The notes beneath the pieces were generated by a model. That model did no database searches, was not told the DNA's origin, and saw only the letters and a list, made by a program, of their open reading frames with translations. Shown piece by piece: positions 1 to 6,080 of a DNA stretch of 7,798 bases. Positions within the stretch are counted from its first letter, which is position 1. Every line of letters starts with the position of its first letter. The translations under genes and the position numbers were made by a program. Source of the stretch: Thermodesulfovibrionales bacterium (GTDB lineage: Bacteria; Nitrospirota; Thermodesulfovibrionia; Thermodesulfovibrionales; UBA1546); assembly GCA_030018605.1 (NCBI GenBank), contig JASEHP010000068.1:1-7798 (forward strand), in the 5' to 3' direction.

Positions 1-267
1 AAACACCACTTGAAGTCGCTTCTTCTTGTGTTGCACTTCGAGGTTGAATGTGGGTATCAATAAAATAGAAAGCCACGGTATATACCTTCCATTTGCAAAA
101 GGCAAAACCTTTTTTGTAACCCAATAAACCGGCTCTGTTATTTTTATAAATAAACCCGTCAGAATATTCTGCCTGTTTCCAATGATAAGGGTGAGCAGCA
201 TCCTTCCAATTATCATCCACATCAGGAATGACAGCGTGTAATTAATTATCTGTATAATGTATATCAT
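1..267 (-). CDS. YggT-family-like small membrane protein, 3' end cut by the window
   Basis: This frame is open for 89 codons from an ATG at 267 to the left edge of the window, so the C-terminus is missing. The protein begins with a hydrophobic helix (about residues 4-30). A segment with TEPVYWVTKKVLPF follows (45-57), then an IPW motif (63-65) and a second hydrophobic stretch. This layout, helix - 'P-v...t..vlP' - 'iPwls', is that of the YggT family of small inner-membrane proteins of unclear function. It lies 33 bases downstream of the HD-GYP gene on the same strand, so it is probably the last gene seen of the operon. The start is uncertain: GTG at 279 and TTG at 297 are in frame upstream, and none has a clear Shine-Dalgarno. 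After residue 71 the hydrophobic stretch stops abruptly and turns basic (HKKKR, 80-84), which is odd for the family and may mean a frameshift near the edge. Confidence 0.6.
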   Translation of the reverse strand, partial: MIYIIQIINYTLSFLMWMIIGRMLLTLIIGNRQNILTGLFIKITEPVYWVTKKVLPFANGRYIPWLSILLIPTFNLEVQHKKKRLQVVF

Positions 268-300
268 TATGGAAGGCACACTAAAGAATTTAGGCAAGAA

Positions 301-1719
301 TCAGAGCAAATATTCGGCGAGATTAATCCTGTATTTATTAGGGTCCATTGTCTTAACAATAGTTCTCAGAAATTTTCCATCAGGGGCTTTTTCTGTGAGA
401 TCAACAATATACCCCTCTCCCCTTTCTCCTTTGCTGTTAATGATAACAAGAACCTTGGGCCTGTCTAAAAAAACAGTATTGCTCTGATAGACGAGTCCGA
501 GTTCTCTTGTATCAAGCATAACGAGAGTCCCTACAGGAAATACACCTATCATATTAATGAAAAATTTAAAGAGAATCGGATCAAGCTGCGTCCCCGCCCT
601 CTCCATCATAATGCTCAGCGCCCTGTCAGGAGGCAGCGGAATCCTTGAATAAACCCGTGCTGCTGTCATCGCATCATACTGGTCAGCTAAGCTTATAATC
701 TTTGAATAGAAATCCAATTCAAACGACTCCTTTGTTTTAGGATACCCTGAAAGGTCATGGTACATGTGGTGCTCAAATGCAACAATAGCTGCCCTTGCTA
801 CTGTAGCATCAATACCCCTCATTTTCAGTATAGCCCTCACGCCCCAGAATGGGTGTTTTTGCACCATGTGCCATTCATCATCGGTAAAACTGGTCGGTTT
901 ATTCAACACCTCGATGGGTATTCCTATTTTGCCTATATCATGAAACAGCGCAACAAGTCCAAGTTCTGTCAGCGCCCTCTTGTTCAGACCGAGTCTCTGC
1001 GCGAGCGCTACGGCGAGTATGCTTACATTAACCGAATGGTGATATGTATACTCATCATAATCTTTAATAGCAGTCATGCCGAGGAGCAGATGCTCTTCTT
1101 CAAGTATTAGGTCTACCATAGACTCTACTACTCTCTTCACCTTTTTTATGTTTACCTTTTCACCTGATTTGATCTTGCTTACAACACCCCTGGTATATGA
1201 AACAGCGTTAAAATATGATTTCTTTACCATTTTCCGGACATCAGAACTGCCCTCGGTTTTTTCTTCATCTCGTATCTTCCTTAGCCTGCTGACTCCTAAA
1301 CTGCTGACATCCACAATCTCTTCTGCAAGCGCCTCAAAAGACTCAAGAGAGGAAGCTGAAGCTATGAATGCCCTTAAAAAACTCTGCACATCTTCGGATT
1401 TCAAGGCATCCCTGAATATAATACTGCCAAGTCCTCTCCTCTTAAATTCCCGCACGAGAAAATCAAAATTAGGCAGATATTCCAGAGGGTATCTTATCCT
1501 TGCTTCGTTAAGGTAGAAAAACTCGCCCCCGAGTTCAAGAACCAGTTCTCCTTCAGATAAAATTAAGGGGTTTACAATCGCAATAAACTTATCTATCGCT
1601 GTAGTCACGGCAATATTGCCGGTGTCATGTATAGCGGCGGTCCTTATAATAACCGCAAGTTGGTTTACTATATCTTTTGCCTTGTTAAATGCCTCTTCCC
1701 TGATTTCCTTACTGGCCAT
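301..1719 (-). CDS. HD-GYP domain protein, probable cyclic-di-GMP phosphodiesterase
   Basis: The 472-residue protein has an N-terminal domain (about 14-125), a charged linker (145-195) and a C-terminal HD-GYP domain (about 210-400). Visible HD-GYP hallmarks are HHS (227-229), LFHDIGKIGIP (258-268; H260 and D261 are the HD pair, K264 follows), QKHP (287-290), EHH (316-318), D322, SGYP (324-327) and ADQYDAMT (345-352). Members of this family hydrolyse cyclic di-GMP in the cytoplasm using di- or tri-metal centres. The usual HHExxDGxGYP motif reads HHMYHDLSGYP here: the two histidines, the aspartate and GYP are kept, but the glutamate and the following glycine are not. No membrane segment or receiver domain is seen. 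The start ATG has AAGGA six bases upstream. The gene overlaps the HEAT gene by 11 bases, so translation is probably coupled. The N-terminal domain resembles that of the HEAT protein next to it. Activity is inferred, not shown. Confidence 0.93.
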   Translation of the reverse strand: MASKEIREEAFNKAKDIVNQLAVIIRTAAIHDTGNIAVTTAIDKFIAIVNPLILSEGELVLELGGEFFYLNEARIRYPLEYLPNFDFLVREFKRRGLGSIIFRDALKSEDVQSFLRAFIASASSLESFEALAEEIVDVSSLGVSRLRKIRDEEKTEGSSDVRKMVKKSYFNAVSYTRGVVSKIKSGEKVNIKKVKRVVESMVDLILEEEHLLLGMTAIKDYDEYTYHHSVNVSILAVALAQRLGLNKRALTELGLVALFHDIGKIGIPIEVLNKPTSFTDDEWHMVQKHPFWGVRAILKMRGIDATVARAAIVAFEHHMYHDLSGYPKTKESFELDFYSKIISLADQYDAMTAARVYSRIPLPPDRALSIMMERAGTQLDPILFKFFINMIGVFPVGTLVMLDTRELGLVYQSNTVFLDRPKVLVIINSKGERGEGYIVDLTEKAPDGKFLRTIVKTMDPNKYRINLAEYLL

Positions 1720-3352
1720 GCTCTATCCTTTTAATTGCAGAATAAACATGTTCTCTCAGGAGCTTATTTTTTGACTCCTTTGCCTTATGCAGCAACGGCA
1801 GCGCATCTTTGTTTCCAATCAATCCGAGACAGTATGCTGCGCATGCCCTGTTTTCATCATTCAATGCGCTCCTAAAAAAAGATTTTTTCTTCAAGGTTTT
1901 CATCAAAAATTCCACTATATCATCGTCTTTCCAATGAGCAAGAACCTCGTAGAATTCTTTTCTCTCGCTAAACTCCACCTTTACGAAAGTTGCAGCTGTC
2001 ATTCTCTGGAGTATTATGTTTTTAGCCGCCGTTGAACGGATATTGCCCAGAGCGTGCACAGCAGCAGTCTTTATTTGAATATCGGGATCGTTAAGGCACT
2101 CCCTTAGCGCCGGGAACACTCTCGGGGCGCCGAGTTCCCCCAGAGCCTTTATTCCCTCCTTTCTGACTCTTATATCGCTGTGATTTACTGTCTTAAGGAG
2201 ATAATCCACAGCAGCCTTGTCGCCTATCTTTCCGAGTATATAGATAATATTCCTGACAACATACCACCTCGAATCGTAAAGTCCCTTTGCAATGCTCTGT
2301 ATGTCTTTTCTTCCTAAAGATATTAAGGCATTAATAACATTCTTTCTTGCGGGAATACTCTTGAGCTCTCCAAGTATTGTTATAAACGGCTGAATCGCAT
2401 TTTTATCAAGAAATGCCACATATTCATCCCAGACCTTTTCGTTTATCTCAACTCCGCTGTCAAGCAATTCGCCAAGCAGTTTTATTGTGGCATCAAATCC
2501 CAGAAAAGAAAAAACCATATTCAGATTTTTCCTGGCGTCATCGGCAATGGATGAAACACCGATAACCTCTCTTGTTTTCCTTAGAATATGCAGCGCTGTC
2601 TCCAGATCGCCATGTGTTATTGAAAACTCTATAATGCTGTTCAGGAAATGCGCTACATCTTCGTATTCACTTTTATTCTCAGCCTGATAAAGCATTTCGA
2701 AAATAATTGTGATAAGCTTGCCTGTTTTGTCATGAACATCCTTGTCTATCTCCTTCACAACAGTATGAAGGTCCTTATCCGTCAGAGGGACTATCACTGC
2801 ATCTTTGACGGCTTCTTCGTTAAATGAATCCTCGTATGCCCTTGTCAGTTCGTCGGCGCCTGCTGTTTTATCCTGTATCTCACTTACCGCCTCATTCTCA
2901 TAACCCTCATCTTCAGTAAGAAACACCTCGTCAACAACATGCCTCACGTTCTGGAAATCTCTCTCCCATAGAAGCGTCACTACATCATCGTCAAGAACTT
3001 CCCTGTCATAATCAACCGTAAGAATTTTCAGGAAATCCTCAAGTTCCTTCACGGAAAATCCCTTCTTGAAAGTTATTTCTCTTAAGCCGTCCTTAAAGAA
3101 AAAAAGCGCGATATTGTCTTCTTTCTGGGGGTTGGAATATATCTGCTCGGAATCGCAGAATATCTCATTCTGCTTTATCTTGAATGTCAATTCGTCTCTG
3201 TAATCAAAAAAGTTTCTGAATTTCGCATGAGTATCCTCTATCGTCCTGGCATACATCGGATTCGTCTCAGGATACATCCTGAACGTCTTCTTGGCCTTAA
3301 GAAGCGCCTGGACTATTTCTCTTGCCGCTTTTATGTCATCAGGCAATTCCAT
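1709..3352 (-). CDS. HEAT-repeat protein with N-terminal domain related to that of the HD-GYP neighbour
   Basis: The 547-residue soluble protein has three parts. The N-terminal domain (about 8-112) contains KKTFRMYPETNPMYA (21-35) and ends in a FSVKELEDFL helix (99-108). An acidic linker (about 140-180) follows. The alpha-helical remainder ends in HEAT repeats, clearest at 360-446 (for example VRNIIYILGKIGDKAAVDYL and VRKEGIKALGELGAPRVFPAL) and again at 500-545. HEAT arrays are protein-protein scaffolds, so a structural or adaptor role is likely, and no catalytic motif is visible. The start is fixed because an in-frame stop lies just upstream. The ATG follows the stop of the 94-residue gene after one base (TAGCATG), and I see no Shine-Dalgarno at a normal distance, so reinitiation by the same ribosomes is likely. 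Its 3' end overlaps the HD-GYP gene by 11 bases. A partnership with the HD-GYP protein is inferred from this coupling and from the similar N-termini. Confidence 0.88.
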   Translation of the reverse strand: MELPDDIKAAREIVQALLKAKKTFRMYPETNPMYARTIEDTHAKFRNFFDYRDELTFKIKQNEIFCDSEQIYSNPQKEDNIALFFFKDGLREITFKKGFSVKELEDFLKILTVDYDREVLDDDVVTLLWERDFQNVRHVVDEVFLTEDEGYENEAVSEIQDKTAGADELTRAYEDSFNEEAVKDAVIVPLTDKDLHTVVKEIDKDVHDKTGKLITIIFEMLYQAENKSEYEDVAHFLNSIIEFSITHGDLETALHILRKTREVIGVSSIADDARKNLNMVFSFLGFDATIKLLGELLDSGVEINEKVWDEYVAFLDKNAIQPFITILGELKSIPARKNVINALISLGRKDIQSIAKGLYDSRWYVVRNIIYILGKIGDKAAVDYLLKTVNHSDIRVRKEGIKALGELGAPRVFPALRECLNDPDIQIKTAAVHALGNIRSTAAKNIILQRMTAATFVKVEFSERKEFYEVLAHWKDDDIVEFLMKTLKKKSFFRSALNDENRACAAYCLGLIGNKDALPLLHKAKESKNKLLREHVYSAIKRIEHGQ

Positions 3353-3353
3353 G

Positions 3354-3638
3354 CTATACCATCACTATCCTTCGTTCTCTCGCAAAGTTCTTGATTATCA
3401 TCAATGATGAATACAGTCTTTGCAGCCGCACATTCCTTGTCCTGAGAGACGGCTGATCGCTTAGAACAACTTTCTCTCCCCTTATAGCTATCTGCACCTG
3501 CATTATCTCGTGATACAGCCCCGTAAGGGAGTCAGCATCCAGCGGTTTGAGGAACAACGGATTAACCGTAACATAGCCGTCGGCTATATCATACGCCACG
3601 GCCTTAAGGCTCTTTCCTCTTATGCTGCTAACCGGCAT
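3354..3638 (-). CDS. Conserved-looking 94-residue protein of unknown function
   Basis: I do not recognise this protein. It has no signal peptide or membrane segment. The first half reads like a small beta-rich unit (GKSLKAVAYDIADGYVTVNP, 8-27), followed by a helix around LTGLYHEIMQVQIAI (38-52), a polar turn with DQPSLRTRN (61-69), and a basic C-terminal helix (70-91). The gene is locked between its neighbours: its ATG lies inside tatC (11-base overlap) and its stop is one base from the HEAT gene start. Such packing argues that it is a real, translationally coupled gene. Its position with the HEAT and HD-GYP genes suggests it serves the same module, but this is inference only. The ribosome binding site is weak (GGAAAAAG about seven bases upstream), in keeping with coupling to tatC translation. 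Confidence 0.75.
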   Translation of the reverse strand: MPVSSIRGKSLKAVAYDIADGYVTVNPLFLKPLDADSLTGLYHEIMQVQIAIRGEKVVLSDQPSLRTRNVRLQRLYSSLMIIKNFARERRIVMV

Positions 3639-4419
3639 CCGCTGTCTTTTTCCTTACAAATACCCATGATACAAAAATACCGACTTCGTAAAGGATAATG
3701 ATAGGAATAGCCATCAGGGTCTGATTAAATATATCAGGCGTTGGAGTGAGCATGGCAGCCAAGACAAAGGCGACTAACACGGCATATTTTCTGTTTTTTG
3801 CGAGTGTCTTCGTAGTTACGATACCCATGCGGGTAAGAAAGATTATTATAATAGGCAGTTCAAAAACAGCTCCGAATGCAAGTATGAATTTGAGGCAGAA
3901 ATCCACGTACTGCCCCACCGACAGCATAGGCATCAGAACATCGCCTAACTTATAGGTTAAAAGAAAGCCCATTGCAAAAGGCAGCACCATGAAAAAACAA
4001 AAAAGAGCGCCGGCAATAAAGAGGCCTGTTGCCGAGATGACAAATGGGAACACATATTTCTTTTCCCTCGCAAGAAGGCCCGGCGATATAAACTTCCAGA
4101 ACTGGTGAAATATTACAGGCAAGGCGAGTACCAGAGCGGCTACAAATGATACTTTCATGCTCATCCAGAAAGCCTCGGCAGGCGCAAGAAATACAAGCTT
4201 CGTAGTCTGGGAAAGTTTTTCCTGAGGGGTTATGTTTATAAAAGGATTTTTCATGGAAAAGGACAGGCTGTATTTGAGCGGAAACATTACGGCCCTGAAA
4301 AGTTCTTCGGAATAGTTAAATGCAGCGATAAAAGCTATTAGCAAGGTAGTCAGGGATATGGTAATTCTCTTTCTGAGGTCACCGAGATGTTCTGTAAGGG
4401 ACATTTTTTCGCTTTCCAT
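3628..4419 (-). CDS. tatC: Sec-independent protein translocase TatC
   Basis: TatC is the multi-spanning core of the twin-arginine translocase in the inner membrane. It recognises RR signal peptides of folded substrates and recruits TatA. With the ATG at 4419 the protein is 263 residues, a normal length. Family hallmarks are present: the cytoplasmic TEHLGDLRKR motif (9-18), FWKFISPGLLAREKKY (107-122, with the conserved acidic residue E119), FELPIIII (186-193, E187 corresponding to the conserved membrane glutamate) and LTPTPD (224-229). About six hydrophobic segments can be seen. An upstream GTG at 4431 is also in frame and would add four residues. I prefer the ATG because GAGGG lies just before it, although the spacing is short, and another ATG at 4404 would also give a TatC-like N-terminus. 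The gene sits 59 bases after tatA and overlaps the next gene by 11 bases. Confidence 0.96.
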   Translation of the reverse strand: MESEKMSLTEHLGDLRKRITISLTTLLIAFIAAFNYSEELFRAVMFPLKYSLSFSMKNPFINITPQEKLSQTTKLVFLAPAEAFWMSMKVSFVAALVLALPVIFHQFWKFISPGLLAREKKYVFPFVISATGLFIAGALFCFFMVLPFAMGFLLTYKLGDVLMPMLSVGQYVDFCLKFILAFGAVFELPIIIIFLTRMGIVTTKTLAKNRKYAVLVAFVLAAMLTPTPDIFNQTLMAIPIIILYEVGIFVSWVFVRKKTADAG

Positions 4420-4439
4420 ATCCCTCACCACGCATGAGC

Positions 4440-4472
4440 AGAGAGTTTAAGTGTTTGAAAACTGTACTCTCT
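4440..4472 (-). promoter_or_regulatory. Inverted repeat in the tatA-tatC spacer (possible mRNA hairpin)
   Basis: On the transcribed strand AGAGAGT (4466-4472) pairs perfectly with ACTCTCT (4440-4446). The loop is 19 bases and contains a smaller imperfect inverted repeat (AGTTTTC / AAACACT region, 4450-4463). It fills the only sizeable gap between tight gene junctions of the operon. No run of T follows, so it does not look like an intrinsic terminator. A role in mRNA stability or in setting the TatA:TatC ratio is a guess. Confidence 0.35.
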
Positions 4473-4478
4473 CAACAT

Positions 4479-4793
4479 TCACTCTGCCCCTTTCTCTTTT
4501 GAATCTTTAGCTGTAGCTGCCTCTTTTCCGGTTTTGCCGGTAACATCCAGATGGGACAGCGGATCTTTTATATCACGGATTTCAGAGTCTATCTCTTCCT
4601 TAACGCTCGACAGCGGTTCTTTTATATCATGGAGTTCAGAGTCCATCTGCTCCTTAATGTCGTACATCGCCTTCTTAAGTTCAGCCATTCCTTTGCCTAT
4701 TGTCCTGCCGAGTTCAGGAAGCCTCTTAGGGCCGAAAACCAGTAAAGCAACTATAAAAATAAGTATAAGTTCCTGCATTCCGATATCAAACAT
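4479..4793 (-). CDS. tatA: Twin-arginine translocase subunit of the TatA/TatB family
   Basis: The 104-residue protein starts MFDIGMQEL, has one membrane helix (about 7-21), the FGPKRLPELG hinge (20-29, G21-P22) and an amphipathic helix (29-45). This is the TatA/TatB architecture. MFDIG and E8 are TatB-like, whereas FGPKRLPELG is common to both. As it is the only TatA/B gene beside tatC here, it could be a bifunctional TatA or a TatB with TatA elsewhere. TatA-type subunits form the transport pore and TatB-type subunits bind signal peptides with TatC. The cytoplasmic tail carries a near-perfect 18-residue tandem repeat (46-62 and 64-80), then a Lys/Ala/Thr/Glu-rich end. The ATG overlaps the stop of the preceding small frame (TAATG), with GAGGG six bases upstream. 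Confidence 0.93.
   Translation of the reverse strand: MFDIGMQELILIFIVALLVFGPKRLPELGRTIGKGMAELKKAMYDIKEQMDSELHDIKEPLSSVKEEIDSEIRDIKDPLSHLDVTGKTGKEAATAKDSKEKGAE
4555..4657 (-). repeat. 54-bp tandem duplication inside tatA
   Basis: Two copies of about 49 bases (4555-4603 and 4609-4657) lie 54 bases apart and differ at only a few sites. They encode two copies of an 18-residue unit with the shared core DSE-hydrophobic-x-DIK-acidic-PLS (51-62 and 69-80 of TatA). The high nucleotide identity suggests a fairly recent in-frame duplication that lengthened the cytoplasmic charged helix. Confidence 0.85.
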
Positions 4794-4940
4794 TATTCCC
4801 TCATCCTGATGCTGCGGTACAGATAACTGTTGCCTCGTTTAAGAAGCGTTAAAAGTCTTTCGCCGGATTTCATGTCCTTGATATTCTTCCGTTGAATTAA
4901 TCCGGCTGCCGTTCGCCTCTATTTTGACCCTGTTAATCAT
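4793..4940 (-). pseudogene. Small ORF between the barrel gene and tatA, apparently frameshifted
   Basis: An ATG at 4940 has a very strong Shine-Dalgarno (GAGGAGG at 4945-4951, four bases away) and overlaps the stop of the barrel gene (ATGA). A real protein should therefore start here. In its own frame it runs only 33 codons to a TAA at 4839. A second frame (4793-4918) reads better: it includes MKSGERLLTLLKRGNSYLYR from an ATG at 4873 and ends in a TAA that overlaps the tatA start by one base (TAATG). A single shift between about 4902 and 4918 would join the good start to the good end and give a basic protein of about 49 residues. I recognise no family. Alternatives are two separate tiny ORFs, or a sequencing indel. 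Confidence 0.45.
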
Positions 4941-5728
4941 TTATCCTCCTCATATACCTTCTTTATCGTTTTCTTTTCAACTGGGAGAATTGCTGTTATT
5001 GAAAGCATAAGCCTGTATTCAGGATTTCTGTTCTTAAAATCAGTTCCGATTCCTATTGTTGTATAAAGATAATCAGTTGTCATAAACCTATAGCCGAATC
5101 TCCCCTCAATGCTGTCAATGCTGTCCGAATAATGGCTTTTTTTTCCGTATACCTCGGCAAGTATCTTAAAATCATGCGCAGCCGAAAAATCAGACCCTAC
5201 CGCAAAGCTTACCTCATCCTCAAGTTTTGATGAGCCGACCTTCTCATAAAATATATTAGCATGTCCGCTTACAGGCCCTACTCTCTTGGTGACAATAATA
5301 CCAGCGCCTGCCCTCCCGTCTGTGCTGAAAACTTCTTTCCCTGACGGCAGAGAGGCATTGACCATGTAAGCCACGGAAGGCATATATTTAGCCTCATCGA
5401 CAAATCTGTGTTTTACGCCCAAAGCAATGTCTTCAAACCCGGATTTAATATTTTCCCATTTGTCGACATACGGGACAGCAGCTGTAAATTCTATTCTGTC
5501 ATTTATACCGTGCGCATACTGGAAGAGATACCTGAAAAAACCAGGCCCGCCTGTTTTTTCAACTCCGGCGCCAAATGCATACTTCCCCTTCTTTAGACTC
5601 TCAGCGCTGAATGTTGAAAAAACTCCATAAGGCGCAACCGGCTGGAGGCCCTTTATATCAAATCCGTAAGCATGTCTGATAAAAAGAGTGCAAATGAAAA
5701 AAAACAGGAGGAAAATATATTTTTTCAT
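4937..5728 (-). CDS. Outer-membrane beta-barrel protein, Phenol_MetA_deg / transporter-like
   Basis: The 263-residue protein starts with a Sec signal peptide (KK followed by a hydrophobic core, cleavage likely after AYG at 20-22). The mature part alternates aromatic or hydrophobic with polar residues as beta-barrel strands do. Segments such as HGINDRIEFTAAVPYVDKW (73-91), GFEDIALGVKHRFVDE (97-112) and VNASLPSGKEVF (123-134) match the pattern of the 'MetA-pathway of phenol degradation' (PF13557-type) outer-membrane proteins, whose substrates are mostly unknown. The final strand (about 236-249) is followed by a short charged tail and does not end in phenylalanine. It is the first gene of the operon. 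No Shine-Dalgarno precedes the ATG; a promoter whose -10 box ends six bases before the start suggests leaderless translation. The family call rests on pattern only. Confidence 0.75.
   Translation of the reverse strand: MKKYIFLLFFFICTLFIRHAYGFDIKGLQPVAPYGVFSTFSAESLKKGKYAFGAGVEKTGGPGFFRYLFQYAHGINDRIEFTAAVPYVDKWENIKSGFEDIALGVKHRFVDEAKYMPSVAYMVNASLPSGKEVFSTDGRAGAGIIVTKRVGPVSGHANIFYEKVGSSKLEDEVSFAVGSDFSAAHDFKILAEVYGKKSHYSDSIDSIEGRFGYRFMTTDYLYTTIGIGTDFKNRNPEYRLMLSITAILPVEKKTIKKVYEEDK
4945..4951 (-). promoter_or_regulatory. Strong ribosome binding site for the small ORF starting at 4940
   Basis: GAGGAGG lies four bases before the ATG at 4940, inside the last codons of the barrel gene. It is among the best Shine-Dalgarno matches in the window and is the main reason to think that a gene starts there. 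Confidence 0.65.
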
Positions 5729-5734
5729 TCATAA

Positions 5735-5764
5735 AACATAACAGAAAAAATCTATAACTGTCAA
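5735..5764 (-). promoter_or_regulatory. Sigma70-type promoter of the barrel-tat-HEAT-HD-GYP operon
   Basis: A perfect -35 box TTGACA (5759-5764) is separated by 18 bases from TATGTT (5735-5740). The latter is preceded by TG at the extended -10 position (TGTTATGTT). The -10 box ends six bases before the ATG at 5728, so the predicted start of transcription falls at or within a base or two of the start codon. This agrees with the lack of a Shine-Dalgarno and points to a leaderless mRNA. Confidence 0.6.
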
Positions 5765-5814
5765 TTAAGCAAAATCTATTTACGTCATCATCTTTTGTTC
5801 AAGCTATCCGAAAT

Positions 5815-5964
5815 CTACTTCCTCACTTCATAACCCACTGTCTTTTCTGTCCATGAAGAGGCATCAAGTTCGGACAGCTCTTTCATAAGGTCCGTGATTG
5901 TAACCTCATCCGCTTTTTTATCTGATAGAAAATCTACCTTCTCTTTTGTTGCTACAATCAACAT
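5815..5964 (-). CDS. 49-codon open frame, probable C-terminal remnant of a degraded gene
   Basis: From ATG 5964 to TAG 5815 the frame encodes MLIVATKEKVDFLSDKKADE followed by a helix-like acidic stretch and an end with SSWTEKTVGYEVRK. It reads like genuine protein, not noise. It has no Shine-Dalgarno, and the frame is open a few codons further upstream (RNLPA) until a TAA at 5980. I think it is the tail of a longer protein and not an independent gene. The family is not recognised with confidence; a DUF4384-like tail is a weak guess. Confidence 0.35.
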   Translation of the reverse strand: MLIVATKEKVDFLSDKKADEVTITDLMKELSELDASSWTEKTVGYEVRK

Positions 5965-6080
5965 GGCAGGCAGATTTCTTTAATGGATTATGAAGGTTTA
6001 ACCCTCACTTCCCCACCATTCCTCCACATCTCCTCCGTTTGAATGGTCAGCAGTTCGGAAGAATCTATCGAGATTGAATC
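5815..6080 (-). pseudogene. Remnants of a degraded gene downstream of the LPP20-like gene
   Basis: Two adjacent stretches in different frames both read like coding sequence. The first (6080 to 5991, then TAA 5988-5990) includes SSELLTIQTEEMWRNGGEVR. The second (5979 to 5818, then TAG 5815-5817) includes LPAMLIVATKEKVDFLSDKK and TVGYEVRK. They follow each other in order on the same strand and would join into one C-terminal protein segment of about 80 residues if one frame change and intervening stops were repaired. No start codon with a ribosome binding site precedes the first stretch. This explains most of the roughly 370 bases between the barrel gene and the LPP20-like gene. The original function is unknown. 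Confidence 0.45.

Noticed and set aside
757..1516. Plus-strand open frames of 117 and 146 codons
   Set aside because: They lie entirely opposite the HD-GYP gene, are Ser/Cys/Ile-rich in the manner of antisense translations, and have no ribosome binding site or recognisable domain.
4440..4472. Intrinsic terminator between tatA and tatC
   Set aside because: The stem is short and A/G-rich with a long loop, and no U-run follows.
4534..4809. Plus-strand frames of 91 and 64 codons opposite tatA
   Set aside because: They are antisense shadows; their internal repeats merely mirror the 54-bp duplication of tatA.
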